A DNA stretch of 47,579 nt from Nitrosopumilaceae archaeon (GTDB lineage: Archaea; Thermoproteota; Nitrososphaeria; Nitrososphaerales; Nitrosopumilaceae): NCBI GenBank assembly GCA_030038445.1, contig JASHOW010000079.1, positions 1 to 47,579 on the forward strand, given 5' to 3'. Positions within the stretch are counted from its first letter, which is position 1, and the number at the start of each line of letters is the position of its first letter. Shown in pieces: positions 18,533 through 26,627 of this stretch. The position numbers and the translations under genes are program-made. Below the pieces are notes generated by a model, which made no database searches, was not told the origin of the DNA, and was given only the letters and a program-made list of their open reading frames with translations.

Positions 18533-19201
18533 TTGCCATCAGTAATCAACATCAGACCTACTCGTCTTGAATACATTCGTACAAAAAGGAGAATAAAGAT
18601 AGCACAAAAGGGACTAAAGTTACTAAAGCTAAAAAGGCAGGCTCTAATTCTAGAGTTTTTCAATACCAGCAAGACTGCCGCATCGTTAAGAAGCGCACTG
18701 CAGACAGAACTCATCAAGGGATATCAGAGCATAAAGATGGCAGAGATGTTAGCAGGCTCAATGAGACTAGAAAACGAGGCAATGAAGATTCCTCAGCTCA
18801 GCAAACTGCAAATTACTTCAAAAAATGTAATGGGTGTTAAAATTCCAAAAATTGGTGGTGGCCAGAGTGATCATGTTCTTACAGAGCACTTGTTAGAACT
18901 TCCACCATCAATTAACGAGGCGATCAAGGCCTACCAAAATGTACACAAAATGGTACTGGAGGTGGCAGAAAAAGAAACTGCACTGCGCAAACTTTTGTTG
19001 GAAATAGAAAAGACAAAGCGCAAGTCAAACGCAATAGAGAACGTGTTCATACCAAGATTACAATCTGCCGTCAAGTTCATTACTTTTAGGCTAGACGAAA
19101 TGGAACGGGATACTTTCATCATGTTAAAGACTGTCAAGCGAAAGATGGGTGAAAGGGAATTAGAAGCTCAACTCAAAAAGGAGAAGGAGATAGTTGCCTA
19201 A
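18533..19201 (+). CDS. atpD: A/V-type ATP synthase subunit D (central rotor axle)
   Basis: 222 aa. Long N- and C-terminal helices form the axle coiled coil. The opening 'IRPTRLEYIRTKRRIKIAQKGLKLLKLKRQALILEF' is the diagnostic subunit D motif (P-T-R-x-x-L...G-x-x-L-L-K-x-K-R), and the C-terminal helix contains 'TKRKSNAIENVFIPRLQSAVKFI'. The start is TTG 2 nt after atpB. A small ORF starting on TTG 19194 overlaps its last 8 nt. Confidence 0.93.
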   Translation: MPSVINIRPTRLEYIRTKRRIKIAQKGLKLLKLKRQALILEFFNTSKTAASLRSALQTELIKGYQSIKMAEMLAGSMRLENEAMKIPQLSKLQITSKNVMGVKIPKIGGGQSDHVLTEHLLELPPSINEAIKAYQNVHKMVLEVAEKETALRKLLLEIEKTKRKSNAIENVFIPRLQSAVKFITFRLDEMERDTFIMLKTVKRKMGERELEAQLKKEKEIVA

Positions 19202-19319
19202 CTTTAAAAACGCACAACAGAGGAAGTTCTATTTGATAATGAGAGCCTTTAAGTTTGGAAATATTTTCGGTACTGTTGCCTTGGCACTATATGCTGGCAG
19301 GCACTTTCTAGGAGTTTAA
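19194..19319 (+). CDS. 41-aa single-helix ORF inside the ATP synthase operon
   Basis: Too short for the track. From TTG 19194 (overlapping the atpD stop) it encodes MPNFKNAQQRKFYLIMRAFK followed by a hydrophobic, glycine-rich helix 'FGNIFGTVALALYAGRHFLG' and stops 1 nt before the atpH ATG. An in-frame ATG at 19239 would give 26 aa. The positions are exactly those of a coupled operon gene: it fills an otherwise 119-nt gap in an operon where other gaps are 0-11 nt, and TTG starts at overlaps are used by neighbours. A basic N-terminus plus one membrane helix suggests a small accessory or assembly subunit. No family is recognised. Confidence 0.55.
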   Translation: MPNFKNAQQRKFYLIMRAFKFGNIFGTVALALYAGRHFLGV

Positions 19320-19320
19320 A

Positions 19321-19644
19321 ATGTCAACTGCAGAAAAATATGTTCAATCACTAAAGCAGATAAAGGCAGCTGAGGAAAGAACTCAAACACAAATAGATGA
19401 ACACAAGAAAAAAGTTTCAGAAGAAGCTAGAAATTTTGAAAGCTATGTATTCAAAACAATTACTACTACAAGAAGTGATGCTGAAAAGCTGGTGGAGTCA
19501 AGCACAGAACAATCGCGAAAAAAGGCAACTGCAGAAACAGCAAAAATAATTGATGATGCCACTGTCAAGTCAAAAACAATCTCAACCAGAATTGATGCAC
19601 AGACTGTGCGAGAAATAATTGATATCTTGTTAAAAGAGGTGTAG
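19321..19644 (+). CDS. atpH: A/V-type ATP synthase subunit H/G (peripheral stalk)
   Basis: 107 aa, almost entirely a heptad-like coiled coil rich in K, E, A and T ('YVQSLKQIKAAEERTQTQID'), the character of the stalk subunit that wraps around subunit E. The C-terminus 'VREIIDILLKEV' matches the short hydrophobic tail found in this family. It lies between the small ORF and subunit I. In many euryarchaeal operons H is first, so its late position here is a difference in order. Sequence alone cannot separate H from G naming. Confidence 0.8.
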   Translation: MSTAEKYVQSLKQIKAAEERTQTQIDEHKKKVSEEARNFESYVFKTITTTRSDAEKLVESSTEQSRKKATAETAKIIDDATVKSKTISTRIDAQTVREIIDILLKEV

Positions 19645-19646
19645 AC

Positions 19647-21662
19647 TTGGTTCTAAAACCCATACCAATGGCACGCATTGCCGTGCTAGGACTAAGAAAA
19701 GACAGACAAACTATAGTCTCTATTCTCCATGATCTTAATGCAATACAACTTGAACCGCTCTCAAAGGATGTTGCGGCACTGCTACGAAATGAAAGAGACG
19801 ATGATACGTATAGACAAGTCTCGGATCAGCTTCTAAGGATCAAGTCCTTGAGGACACTCTTACCCCCAATCCAGGTAGTACAATGTCAGAAGTTTGGTAC
19901 TATAGAACAGCTATTGGAAAAATCTAGGTCTATTAATATAGATTCTAATGTTGCGTCATTAGAAAGAGAAAAGGAAAGTCTACTGACAGAGCTAAAAGAG
20001 ACTGAAAACAACATCAAACTAGTTGAAGAGTTCTCATTTTTCCCAGAAGATTTTAATGTACTGCAACTTTCATTTGCACACTCTTATTTTGGTAGGGTGG
20101 CGCCAAAGAACTTTGCAGGCTTTAAGCAGGCATTAGAAGTAAACAGCCAAGACGTATTGCTGTATTCAAAGGAAGGAACACCTCTTACACATATTATTCT
20201 GGTTACATTTCCAAACTTTCCTCCACATGCATTAGCTACTCTAGTTCAAGGATATGATGTCAAACTCGAAGCTGTTCCTAAACTAAAAGGCAAGCCGACA
20301 GAACTGAACCAGAGTCTACAGAACAAGAAAAACCAAATTACCCAGAAAATAAATGAGATCGATAAACGGCTCGCAGAGATCTCACGGGATCATTACATAG
20401 ACATTGTATGCCTTGAAGAACAACTAGAAATTGAGAACAAGAAGCTTGAGGTAGCAGATAACCTTGGTGTTACTTCAGATTCTTTTGCATTGGAGGGATG
20501 GGTTCCCAAGTCAAAAGTAGACCAGCTAAGGGACGGCTTTAATGAGCATGCAAAGGGAACGCTGTTCTTTGAGCTGGAAACTGACGAGAATCCTCCTACA
20601 CAATTTGATAACCCAAAGAGGTTTAAGCTCTTTGAAGCCTTTATCAGATTTTATTCGCTGCCGTCAGGAAAGGAATTTGATCCCACACTAATCTTTGGAA
20701 CTCTCTTTCCAATATTCTATGGGTTGATGATAGGTGACTTTGGTTATGGCCTTGTTATACTGCTAGTATCAAGATGGGTAATTCGAAGAGTAGAGGGAGG
20801 AAAGAAGAACTTTAACATCATGCCTACTCCATTGCGTAAGTTTGCGTTAACTATACTCAAGCCACGACAAATGGTAAAGCTGGCAAAAGCCATGACGCCT
20901 GGCGCAATCATAGCAATGGGACTGGGATTTACGTTTGATCTATACTTTGGATTTCATCCTAACGTATATCTGTTCAGCTATCTTAACACTGCATTTGGAA
21001 TGCACTTGCCTGCCAGTGGAGCATTCTTTGATCCTATTACTGGACTGCGAAAACTATTGCTTGTAGCCGGATACATCGGGCTTGGCATGGTAACATTCGG
21101 ATTGATTCTTGGCATACTCAATACCATAAGGGAAGGGGAGAAGAAGCATGCAATAGGAAAGATGGGCTGGCTGCTCTTTGGATGGGGTGTTGTCCTTACT
21201 GGACTAGCACTATTGCATCACCAACACGTCAACCCGGTTCATCACGTGGAGGGAATTGGCTATGTGGGCCTAATGCTTGCTGGAATTGGCCTAATGTTCT
21301 ACGGCGAAGGGGTACGGGCAATCATGGAGCTTCCATCCATAGTAAGCCACATTCTGTCATATACTAGACTTGTTGGAATCTTGCTTGCGTCAGTAATTCT
21401 TGCAGATGTGATTGACTTTATCTTTACCAAGACCCTGCATCACTCTATACCCTTCATTATTCTTGGAACGATCATAATTTTCATTGGGCATATATTCAAT
21501 ATAGTGATTGGAGTCTTTGAGCCAGGAATACAGGGAGCAAGACTGGTTTACGTGGAATTTTTCTCCAAATTCTACCATGGAAATGGAAGGCCATTCCGAC
21601 CATTTGGAACAACAAGGAAATATACCTACGACCAGTACGAGCTTGCGGCCAAAGAAAAATAA
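19647..21662 (+). CDS. atpI: A/V-type ATP synthase membrane subunit I (stator, ion channel)
   Basis: 671 aa. The N-terminal cytoplasmic half (1-340) includes long coiled coils at about 105-125 and 225-275. The C-terminal half has seven to eight membrane helices starting at 'DPTLIFGTLFPIFYGLMIGDFGYGLVI'. The conserved ion-path helix 'SHILSYTRLVGILLASVIL' holds the essential Arg, and 'GHIFNIVIGVFEPGIQGARLVYVEFFSKFY' is the family's C-terminal signature. The start is TTG 19647, 2 nt after atpH. It is the last gene of the operon; the 3' end converges on pyrI with a 7-nt gap. Confidence 0.93.
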   Translation: MVLKPIPMARIAVLGLRKDRQTIVSILHDLNAIQLEPLSKDVAALLRNERDDDTYRQVSDQLLRIKSLRTLLPPIQVVQCQKFGTIEQLLEKSRSINIDSNVASLEREKESLLTELKETENNIKLVEEFSFFPEDFNVLQLSFAHSYFGRVAPKNFAGFKQALEVNSQDVLLYSKEGTPLTHIILVTFPNFPPHALATLVQGYDVKLEAVPKLKGKPTELNQSLQNKKNQITQKINEIDKRLAEISRDHYIDIVCLEEQLEIENKKLEVADNLGVTSDSFALEGWVPKSKVDQLRDGFNEHAKGTLFFELETDENPPTQFDNPKRFKLFEAFIRFYSLPSGKEFDPTLIFGTLFPIFYGLMIGDFGYGLVILLVSRWVIRRVEGGKKNFNIMPTPLRKFALTILKPRQMVKLAKAMTPGAIIAMGLGFTFDLYFGFHPNVYLFSYLNTAFGMHLPASGAFFDPITGLRKLLLVAGYIGLGMVTFGLILGILNTIREGEKKHAIGKMGWLLFGWGVVLTGLALLHHQHVNPVHHVEGIGYVGLMLAGIGLMFYGEGVRAIMELPSIVSHILSYTRLVGILLASVILADVIDFIFTKTLHHSIPFIILGTIIIFIGHIFNIVIGVFEPGIQGARLVYVEFFSKFYHGNGRPFRPFGTTRKYTYDQYELAAKEK

Positions 21663-21669
21663 CCCGCAG

Positions 21670-22134
21670 TTATCTGTAGTACTTTAATTCGTTAACATCC
21701 AATGTTCTAGTACAAAACCTGCATCTTAGAACAAGTCCTGTCTTATCTACAACATCCATTACAGGCTCGATATCTTCATCGCTATTTGATATGCAATCGG
21801 GATTTGAGCACTTGAAGATGCGTTCTATCTCATTTGGCAGTGTTACGCGCCTCTTCTCAACTAATTTGTATTCCTTGATTATGTTGACAGTTGCCTTTGG
21901 GGCAATCAGGGCAAGCTTGTTGGTGTCCGAGTCCTGAAGGAATCTGTTTTCTACCTTTATGATGTCTTTTTTTGCAACCTTTGAGCTTGGGACATTAAGA
22001 GCTATTGTAATTACATTTCCGTCCTTGCCATCTATACCAAGTGCATTGAGTACCTTGAGGCCCTTTCCAGATTCAATATGATCAATTACAGTGCCATTTT
22101 TGATCTTTCGAACTATAAGGTCTGACTCTGACAT
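21670..22134 (-). CDS. pyrI: Aspartate carbamoyltransferase regulatory chain
   Basis: 154 aa, usual size. The N-terminal allosteric nucleotide-binding domain ('KNGTVIDHIESGKGLKVLNA') is followed by the C-terminal zinc domain with four cysteines ('CSNPDCISN' and 'RCRFC'), which contacts the catalytic chain. It confers CTP/ATP control on PyrB. Unlike the common pyrB-pyrI operon, it is divergent from pyrB, only 40 bp apart. A TATA-like CTAATATAG on this strand is centred about 27 bp before the ATG, predicting a leaderless transcript. Confidence 0.93.
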   Translation of the reverse strand: MSESDLIVRKIKNGTVIDHIESGKGLKVLNALGIDGKDGNVITIALNVPSSKVAKKDIIKVENRFLQDSDTNKLALIAPKATVNIIKEYKLVEKRRVTLPNEIERIFKCSNPDCISNSDEDIEPVMDVVDKTGLVLRCRFCTRTLDVNELKYYR

Positions 22135-22156
22135 TGGAATAGTTTTTGTACAACTA

Positions 22157-22165
22157 CTATATTAG
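22157..22165 (-). promoter_or_regulatory. TATA-like element for pyrI
   Basis: On the minus strand this reads CTAATATAG. Its centre is about 27 bp from the pyrI ATG, so the start site would coincide with the start codon (leaderless mRNA). No equally clear box for pyrB is visible in the shared 40-bp gap. Confidence 0.4.
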
Positions 22166-22174
22166 TGAACTGCG

Positions 22175-23107
22175 ATGAGCAATACTTTTTTCCAAAAAGA
22201 TATTGTCTCGGTACGTGATTTTGACAAGCAAAAGTTTGAGGAAGTTTTTCAGGCTACTGATAAGATAATTGAGATGAATCCAAATGAGAGAAGAGAGATT
22301 GCACGAGGAAAAACACTAGGATATCTCTTCTTTGAGCCAAGTACCAGAACCAGACTAAGCTTCGAGGCAGCAATGGCCTCAATTGGAGGAACATCACTTG
22401 GCATAGCTGACGCTTCTTCTTCTTCTGCAAAAAAGGGAGAAAGTCTTGCTGATACGGTTAGAATAATGTCTCTATATTCCGATGTGGTTGTACTGCGACA
22501 CCAACTTGATGGTTCAAGCAGATTTGCAGCCGAGGTATCGGAAAAACCGCTAATCAATGCAGGCAGTGGAACAGAAGAACATCCAACGCAGGCCATACTT
22601 GATCTCTATACAATTAGAAAGGAAAAGAAAAAGATCGACGGCCTCAAGATTGGAATTGTTGGAGATCTAAAATATGGGAGAACAGTCTACTCGCTTTTGT
22701 ATGCATTAAGCAACTATAAGGTAGATGTCAGGTTGATATCTCCCCCTGCCTTGAAAATACGCTCAGACTCTACGTATGAGATAAGAAAGCGACTTGCATA
22801 CACCGAAGCAACAGATCTGGAGGAAAACCTAGACGACTTGGATGTCCTATACGTAACAAGGATTCAAAAAGAGAGATTTGCAGACATGGAGGAATATCTG
22901 AAGGTAAAGGGCAGCTACAAGATTGGGCCAGAGCTTCTAACAAAAATGAATGATGATGTCATAGTGATGCATCCGCTGCCTCGACTAGATGAGATCTCGC
23001 ACAAGATTGATTCTACAGACAATGCAAAATATTTCAAGCAAGCACAATACGGAAAGGACACACGGGCTGCATTGCTTGCACTGATTCTTAACGAAAAAGG
23101 AATCTAG
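22175..23107 (+). CDS. pyrB: Aspartate carbamoyltransferase catalytic chain
   Basis: 310 aa. It makes N-carbamoyl-L-aspartate from carbamoyl phosphate and aspartate, the first committed pyrimidine step. Active-site motifs are intact: the carbamoyl-phosphate loop 'EPSTRTRLSFE', 'SSSAKKGESLADT' with the catalytic Ser/Lys loop, 'EEHPTQAILDLYTI', the aspartate-binding 'RIQKERF', and 'MHPLPRLDEI'. The start is ATG 22175. It sits head to head with pyrI. Confidence 0.96.
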   Translation: MSNTFFQKDIVSVRDFDKQKFEEVFQATDKIIEMNPNERREIARGKTLGYLFFEPSTRTRLSFEAAMASIGGTSLGIADASSSSAKKGESLADTVRIMSLYSDVVVLRHQLDGSSRFAAEVSEKPLINAGSGTEEHPTQAILDLYTIRKEKKKIDGLKIGIVGDLKYGRTVYSLLYALSNYKVDVRLISPPALKIRSDSTYEIRKRLAYTEATDLEENLDDLDVLYVTRIQKERFADMEEYLKVKGSYKIGPELLTKMNDDVIVMHPLPRLDEISHKIDSTDNAKYFKQAQYGKDTRAALLALILNEKGI

Positions 23108-23119
23108 CTCTTCACTACA

Positions 23120-24295
23120 TTATTTTACTATACCATCTTGCTTTAGGTATTTTATTTCGTTGACAACATCATCTACCGGGACATTATTGTATATCATGAA
23201 ATTGACGGTATTTTTCACCCAAGGCGGAATGAACTGGCCATGAATTCCAAGAATATCTAGAAGCTTAGAATCTGATATGGTAAACGTTGAAAAACCTGCC
23301 CATGCAGTTAGCGCAGACTCATCATCAAGGTAAAAGTACTCATCTGTGTTTGGTACGTAACTTGGATCAAAACCAGAGATAACCACTTTATGCTGTCCGT
23401 AATTGACATTAAATGCAACATGCCAATTCTTGGTGTCTTGGTCAGTGCTAATCAAAGGATTGATCTGGTTGCCATCTATTGATACCTTAAAGTCTCCATT
23501 ACTGGATCCATTGGGAAACATGAAATTTGCATAATATGGTATCTGCCAGGGATTAGAAGCATCAAAAGATATTGAATCTGTGCTCTCATTGAACTGTTGA
23601 TTTGCAAAATAGACAATTGAAAGGACACTGAAATAGAACGGCTTGCCCTTCCACTGTGTTGACAATTCTATGGAGCCATCTGTGCCTGGAATGAAACAGC
23701 TGTAATAGTATACTTGTTTTGCAACATTTGGATCAGGATACATTACAAATTCTGCCTTGTCTCCAGGACTAATCTTTGGTATGGTCCAAGTGTTTTTTAC
23801 TTCGTCTAGATACTGGTTATCTTTGCTGTGCACTAGTGCATACACATCAACGTTGTATACTGTATCGTTGCCAGTATTGGTAACAAATCCAGTAAGATGG
23901 CCATCAGAATATTTTACAAGAGTTTTGTCATAGTTTACCTCTATGTTTAGGGGATCGCTATTTGTAAGTATGAAAGAAACATTGGGTTTTTGTAGAACGG
24001 GGTTTCCGTTAGTTATTTGCGGAAATTTGAATTTGAAAGGCATATCCTTTGATGGATATATGGCAGGAAGAATTCCAGATTCAGAAAATGTGGAATTTCC
24101 ATTATCTACTACAACCTGAACCTTTGCAATGGCAGTTTGATTCTCGGTATTTTTTACAGCTCCATACACAACATAGATTCCATCATGATCGAAATATCCT
24201 GCATATTCCTTGTCAGATATGTAGACATCTGCATTTGCAGTATGAAATAAAATCCCAATCAACACAAAGAAAGGAATTAGGTAAAAAATTCTCAT
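23120..24295 (-). CDS. Secreted protein with a degenerate C-terminal IPxWVKN domain
   Basis: 391 aa. The N-terminal signal peptide (about 1-22, ending 'HTANA') is followed by beta-rich domains. One of these ('GHLTGFVTNTGNDTVYNVDV') looks like an Ig/FxLYD-type fold. The last 40 residues ('FIPPWVKNTVNFMIYNNVPV' and 'IKYLKQDGIVK') match the C-terminal module found in two other exported proteins of this window, but the usual W-W pair is F-M here. Many N-x-S/T sequons are present. Function unknown; a surface-layer or envelope role is likely. It converges on pyrB with a 12-nt gap. Confidence 0.65.
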   Translation of the reverse strand: MRIFYLIPFFVLIGILFHTANADVYISDKEYAGYFDHDGIYVVYGAVKNTENQTAIAKVQVVVDNGNSTFSESGILPAIYPSKDMPFKFKFPQITNGNPVLQKPNVSFILTNSDPLNIEVNYDKTLVKYSDGHLTGFVTNTGNDTVYNVDVYALVHSKDNQYLDEVKNTWTIPKISPGDKAEFVMYPDPNVAKQVYYYSCFIPGTDGSIELSTQWKGKPFYFSVLSIVYFANQQFNESTDSISFDASNPWQIPYYANFMFPNGSSNGDFKVSIDGNQINPLISTDQDTKNWHVAFNVNYGQHKVVISGFDPSYVPNTDEYFYLDDESALTAWAGFSTFTISDSKLLDILGIHGQFIPPWVKNTVNFMIYNNVPVDDVVNEIKYLKQDGIVK

Positions 24296-24330
24296 GGTAA
24301 CGTCCTGTATCTCACTTGTTTTGTACTACG

Positions 24331-24714
24331 CTACATTGCCACAAGCTTGACATTTTCCATTTTTTTATTTGTCTTAAAATCTCTAGTCATGGTGTTAATT
24401 TTTCCGGCATCTCCATGTAGCAAAAAGAGTTCCATGCACTTGTTTCCGTCTACCTTGCTGTGAAGGTGAGTACCAATAAGATCCTCGTGATTGTGTTTAA
24501 TTCCAGTAACTACCTGCTCTGATTCTTCATCATGCACTACCATTAAAATGGCGTGAATCTGACCAGATAGGTTTGCTATTTGTTTTTCTTCAGATATGAG
24601 GCCTCTAACTCCGGCACGAATAATCTCAGATCTTCCTGAAAAACCCATTTTCTTTTGCAGCCGGTCTATTTCTGATAATATCTCATCATTAAGAGAGATT
24701 GATACAATTGGCAT
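24331..24714 (-). CDS. NikR-like metal-responsive regulator (ribbon-helix-helix + ACT)
   Basis: 127 aa, the NikR architecture. The N-terminal ribbon-helix-helix is 'VSISLNDEILSEIDRLQKKMGFSGRSEIIRAGVRGLI'. A C-terminal ACT-like domain carries potential metal ligands His76, His83, His85 and Cys93 ('THLH' and 'NKCMELFLLHGD'). E. coli NikR uses His76, His87, His89 and Cys95; the order is kept but spacing differs slightly, so the metal could be nickel or another. It is divergent from the metal ABC importer at 24803, and a perfect 17-bp palindrome lies between them. It is most likely the repressor of the importer and of itself. Confidence 0.8.
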   Translation of the reverse strand: MPIVSISLNDEILSEIDRLQKKMGFSGRSEIIRAGVRGLISEEKQIANLSGQIHAILMVVHDEESEQVVTGIKHNHEDLIGTHLHSKVDGNKCMELFLLHGDAGKINTMTRDFKTNKKMENVKLVAM

Positions 24715-24744
24715 AGGCTATGTATTATTAACTAACTTAAAAAT

Positions 24745-24761
24745 ATAACAATAATTGTTAT
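24745..24761. promoter_or_regulatory. 17-bp perfect palindrome, probable operator of the NikR-like regulator
   Basis: ATAACAAT-A-ATTGTTAT, just downstream of a TATA-like TTAAAAATAT (about 24737-24746) on the importer side. The same AT block read on the other strand lies about 25 bp before the regulator's ATG. A second short palindrome, TTATTAATAA, is at 24777-24786. The position fits repression of both divergent genes. Confidence 0.6.
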
Positions 24762-24802
24762 TAATTTTTTCAAGATTTATTAATAACATTAGGCATGAAT
24801 TG

Positions 24803-25801
24803 GTGTTGGAGTCTGGACAAAAGATTGCCGTAGGCGGAGGTATTGCAATTGCCATTATTGTAGCTGTAGTTGTACTAAGCACAAATGTATTTGTTCATAG
24901 CACAAATCCAAATCAAAATAACACATCAATCTCTGCAGCTCAGAGCGGTATTACATCTACCAGCCCAATCTCTACATCCAAGATACAAATAGTTGCTGCT
25001 GAAAATTTCTGGGGCAGTTTGATATCTCAACTTGGCGGAACACATGTTCAAGTATTGAGTATAGTCTCAGATCCAAATGCTGATCCGCATGAATATGAAA
25101 CCAACACTGCAGATGCACAAGCTATTGCAAACGCAAATTATGTAATTGTTAACGGCGCAGGATATGACGATTGGGCCCTAAAACTCATTAATGCAAGCAA
25201 TTCCCCAGATCAAAAAGTTTTCAATGTAGCAGAATTTCTTGGTAAAAAAGATGGTGATAATCCTCATTTCTGGTATAGCCCTGTTTATGTGAATCAAACA
25301 GTGGCACATATGTATTCAGATCTTGTTTCAATCGATCCTACCAACACGGCATACTATAAACAACAATATGCCAGTCTGAATGCATCACTTGAACAATATA
25401 ATACTAGAATAGATGAAATAAAACAAAAATTTGCAGGCACGCGAGTGGCAGCTACTGAAGATATCTTTGTTTATCTAGCAAACGCTACTGGTCTTAATCT
25501 TGTCTCTCCGTCTGAATTTATGGAAGCGGTTGCAGAAGGAAATGATCCTCCCGCGCAAAGCGTAGTAGAATTTCAACAACAGCTTCAGGGTCAAGGCGGA
25601 AATGTAACTGTCCTAGTATACAATGAACAAACTGTAACACCGCTTACGCAAAACATAAAGGCGCTGGCCTCTCAGAGAGGAATTCCTGTTGTTGGCGTAA
25701 CAGAGACCATACAGCCACCGGATGTTTCATTCCAAGACTGGATGAATGCAGAATTATTACAACTTCAGAATGCGCTCAATTCGCAAGCACTTGGACAGTG
25801 A
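24803..25801 (+). CDS. Metal ABC transporter substrate-binding protein (ZnuA/TroA/PsaA family)
   Basis: About 332 aa. The track start (TTG 24755) lies inside the operator palindrome and is unlikely; GTG 24803, or TTG 24800 or 24806, is better, giving a signal anchor near 'GGGIAIAIIVAVVVLS'. Cluster A-I metal ligands can be followed: His in 'DPHEYE', His in 'DNPHFWYS', and an acidic residue (Glu) in 'ATEDIFVYL'. In zinc-type proteins the third ligand is usually His, while in Mn-type PsaA/MntC it is Glu. A fourth acidic ligand may be in 'VYNEQ'. This suggests Mn or Fe rather than strictly Zn. The membrane anchor replaces a bacterial lipobox. Confidence 0.83.
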   Translation: MLESGQKIAVGGGIAIAIIVAVVVLSTNVFVHSTNPNQNNTSISAAQSGITSTSPISTSKIQIVAAENFWGSLISQLGGTHVQVLSIVSDPNADPHEYETNTADAQAIANANYVIVNGAGYDDWALKLINASNSPDQKVFNVAEFLGKKDGDNPHFWYSPVYVNQTVAHMYSDLVSIDPTNTAYYKQQYASLNASLEQYNTRIDEIKQKFAGTRVAATEDIFVYLANATGLNLVSPSEFMEAVAEGNDPPAQSVVEFQQQLQGQGGNVTVLVYNEQTVTPLTQNIKALASQRGIPVVGVTETIQPPDVSFQDWMNAELLQLQNALNSQALGQ

Positions 25802-25811
25802 TAGACAAAAC

Positions 25812-26627
25812 ATGGCAGACAATAAAATGGTCACAGATTCAATGCGGAAGGAGGTTGTCCTTGCCGAAAATCTAGCAGCTGGTTATCCAGGCAAAACTGT
25901 GTGGAAGGATGCAAATTTCAGTTTTGAACGTGGCGAGTTTGTGGCAATAATAGGTCCTAACGGAGCAGGTAAAACACTGCTTATGCGCATGCTCCTTGGA
26001 TTGCAGCAGCCTATTCATGGCACAATTAAAATATTTAATACTCAACCAAAACGTGGCAATCCACGAATTGGCTATGTACCACAGCGCCATCCTATTGACA
26101 GAGATACAAACATTGAATGTTTTGAACTTGTAAAGTTAGCATTTTCAGGCAAGAGATGGGGATTGGGTTTGCCCTCCAAGGCCGAACAAAAATCTGCTTT
26201 GGAAGCACTTGAGGCTGTAGGGGCAGCAGAGCTTGCAAATCAACCACTCAACGCATTGTCAGGTGGAGAACTGCAACGCATATTTTTAGCAGAAGCATTG
26301 GTAAGCAATCCCGAAATATTACTGCTTGATGAACCACTATCTAATCTTGACATAAGACGCGCAAAAGAATTGGTTCAACTTATCAACAAAGTGGTTCGCT
26401 CACGCAACGTGACAGCATTACTTGTTGCTCATGATATCAATCCTCTTTTGCCATTTCTTGATAAAGTAGTTTACATCGCTAACGGTAAGGCAGCAACAGG
26501 AAAACCAGAAGAGGTTTTGACATCAGAGTCACTCACTGCATTGTACGGTGTTCACATCGAAGTAATTCGTGATTCTAGAGGTAATGTTGCCATTATAGGA
26601 ATTGAAGATCATCATGGTGACGAATAG
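25812..26627 (+). CDS. Metal ABC transporter ATP-binding protein
   Basis: The track start at 25746 overlaps the binding protein; ATG 25812 gives 271 aa. Walker A 'GPNGAGKTLLMRML', Q-loop 'GYVPQRHPID', signature 'LSGGELQRIFLAEAL' and Walker B 'ILLLDEPLSNLD' are intact, and 'VAHDINPLLPFLDKV' carries the switch His. The 'YVPQR' Q-loop and 'HDINPL' are typical of ZnuC/MntB-type ATPases. The gene lies 10 nt after the binding protein and overlaps the permease start. Confidence 0.9.
   Translation: MADNKMVTDSMRKEVVLAENLAAGYPGKTVWKDANFSFERGEFVAIIGPNGAGKTLLMRMLLGLQQPIHGTIKIFNTQPKRGNPRIGYVPQRHPIDRDTNIECFELVKLAFSGKRWGLGLPSKAEQKSALEALEAVGAAELANQPLNALSGGELQRIFLAEALVSNPEILLLDEPLSNLDIRRAKELVQLINKVVRSRNVTALLVAHDINPLLPFLDKVVYIANGKAATGKPEEVLTSESLTALYGVHIEVIRDSRGNVAIIGIEDHHGDE

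Noticed and set aside
24755-24802. Track start of the metal-binding protein
   Set aside because: It lies within the palindromic operator and probably upstream of the mRNA start; GTG 24803 fits better.
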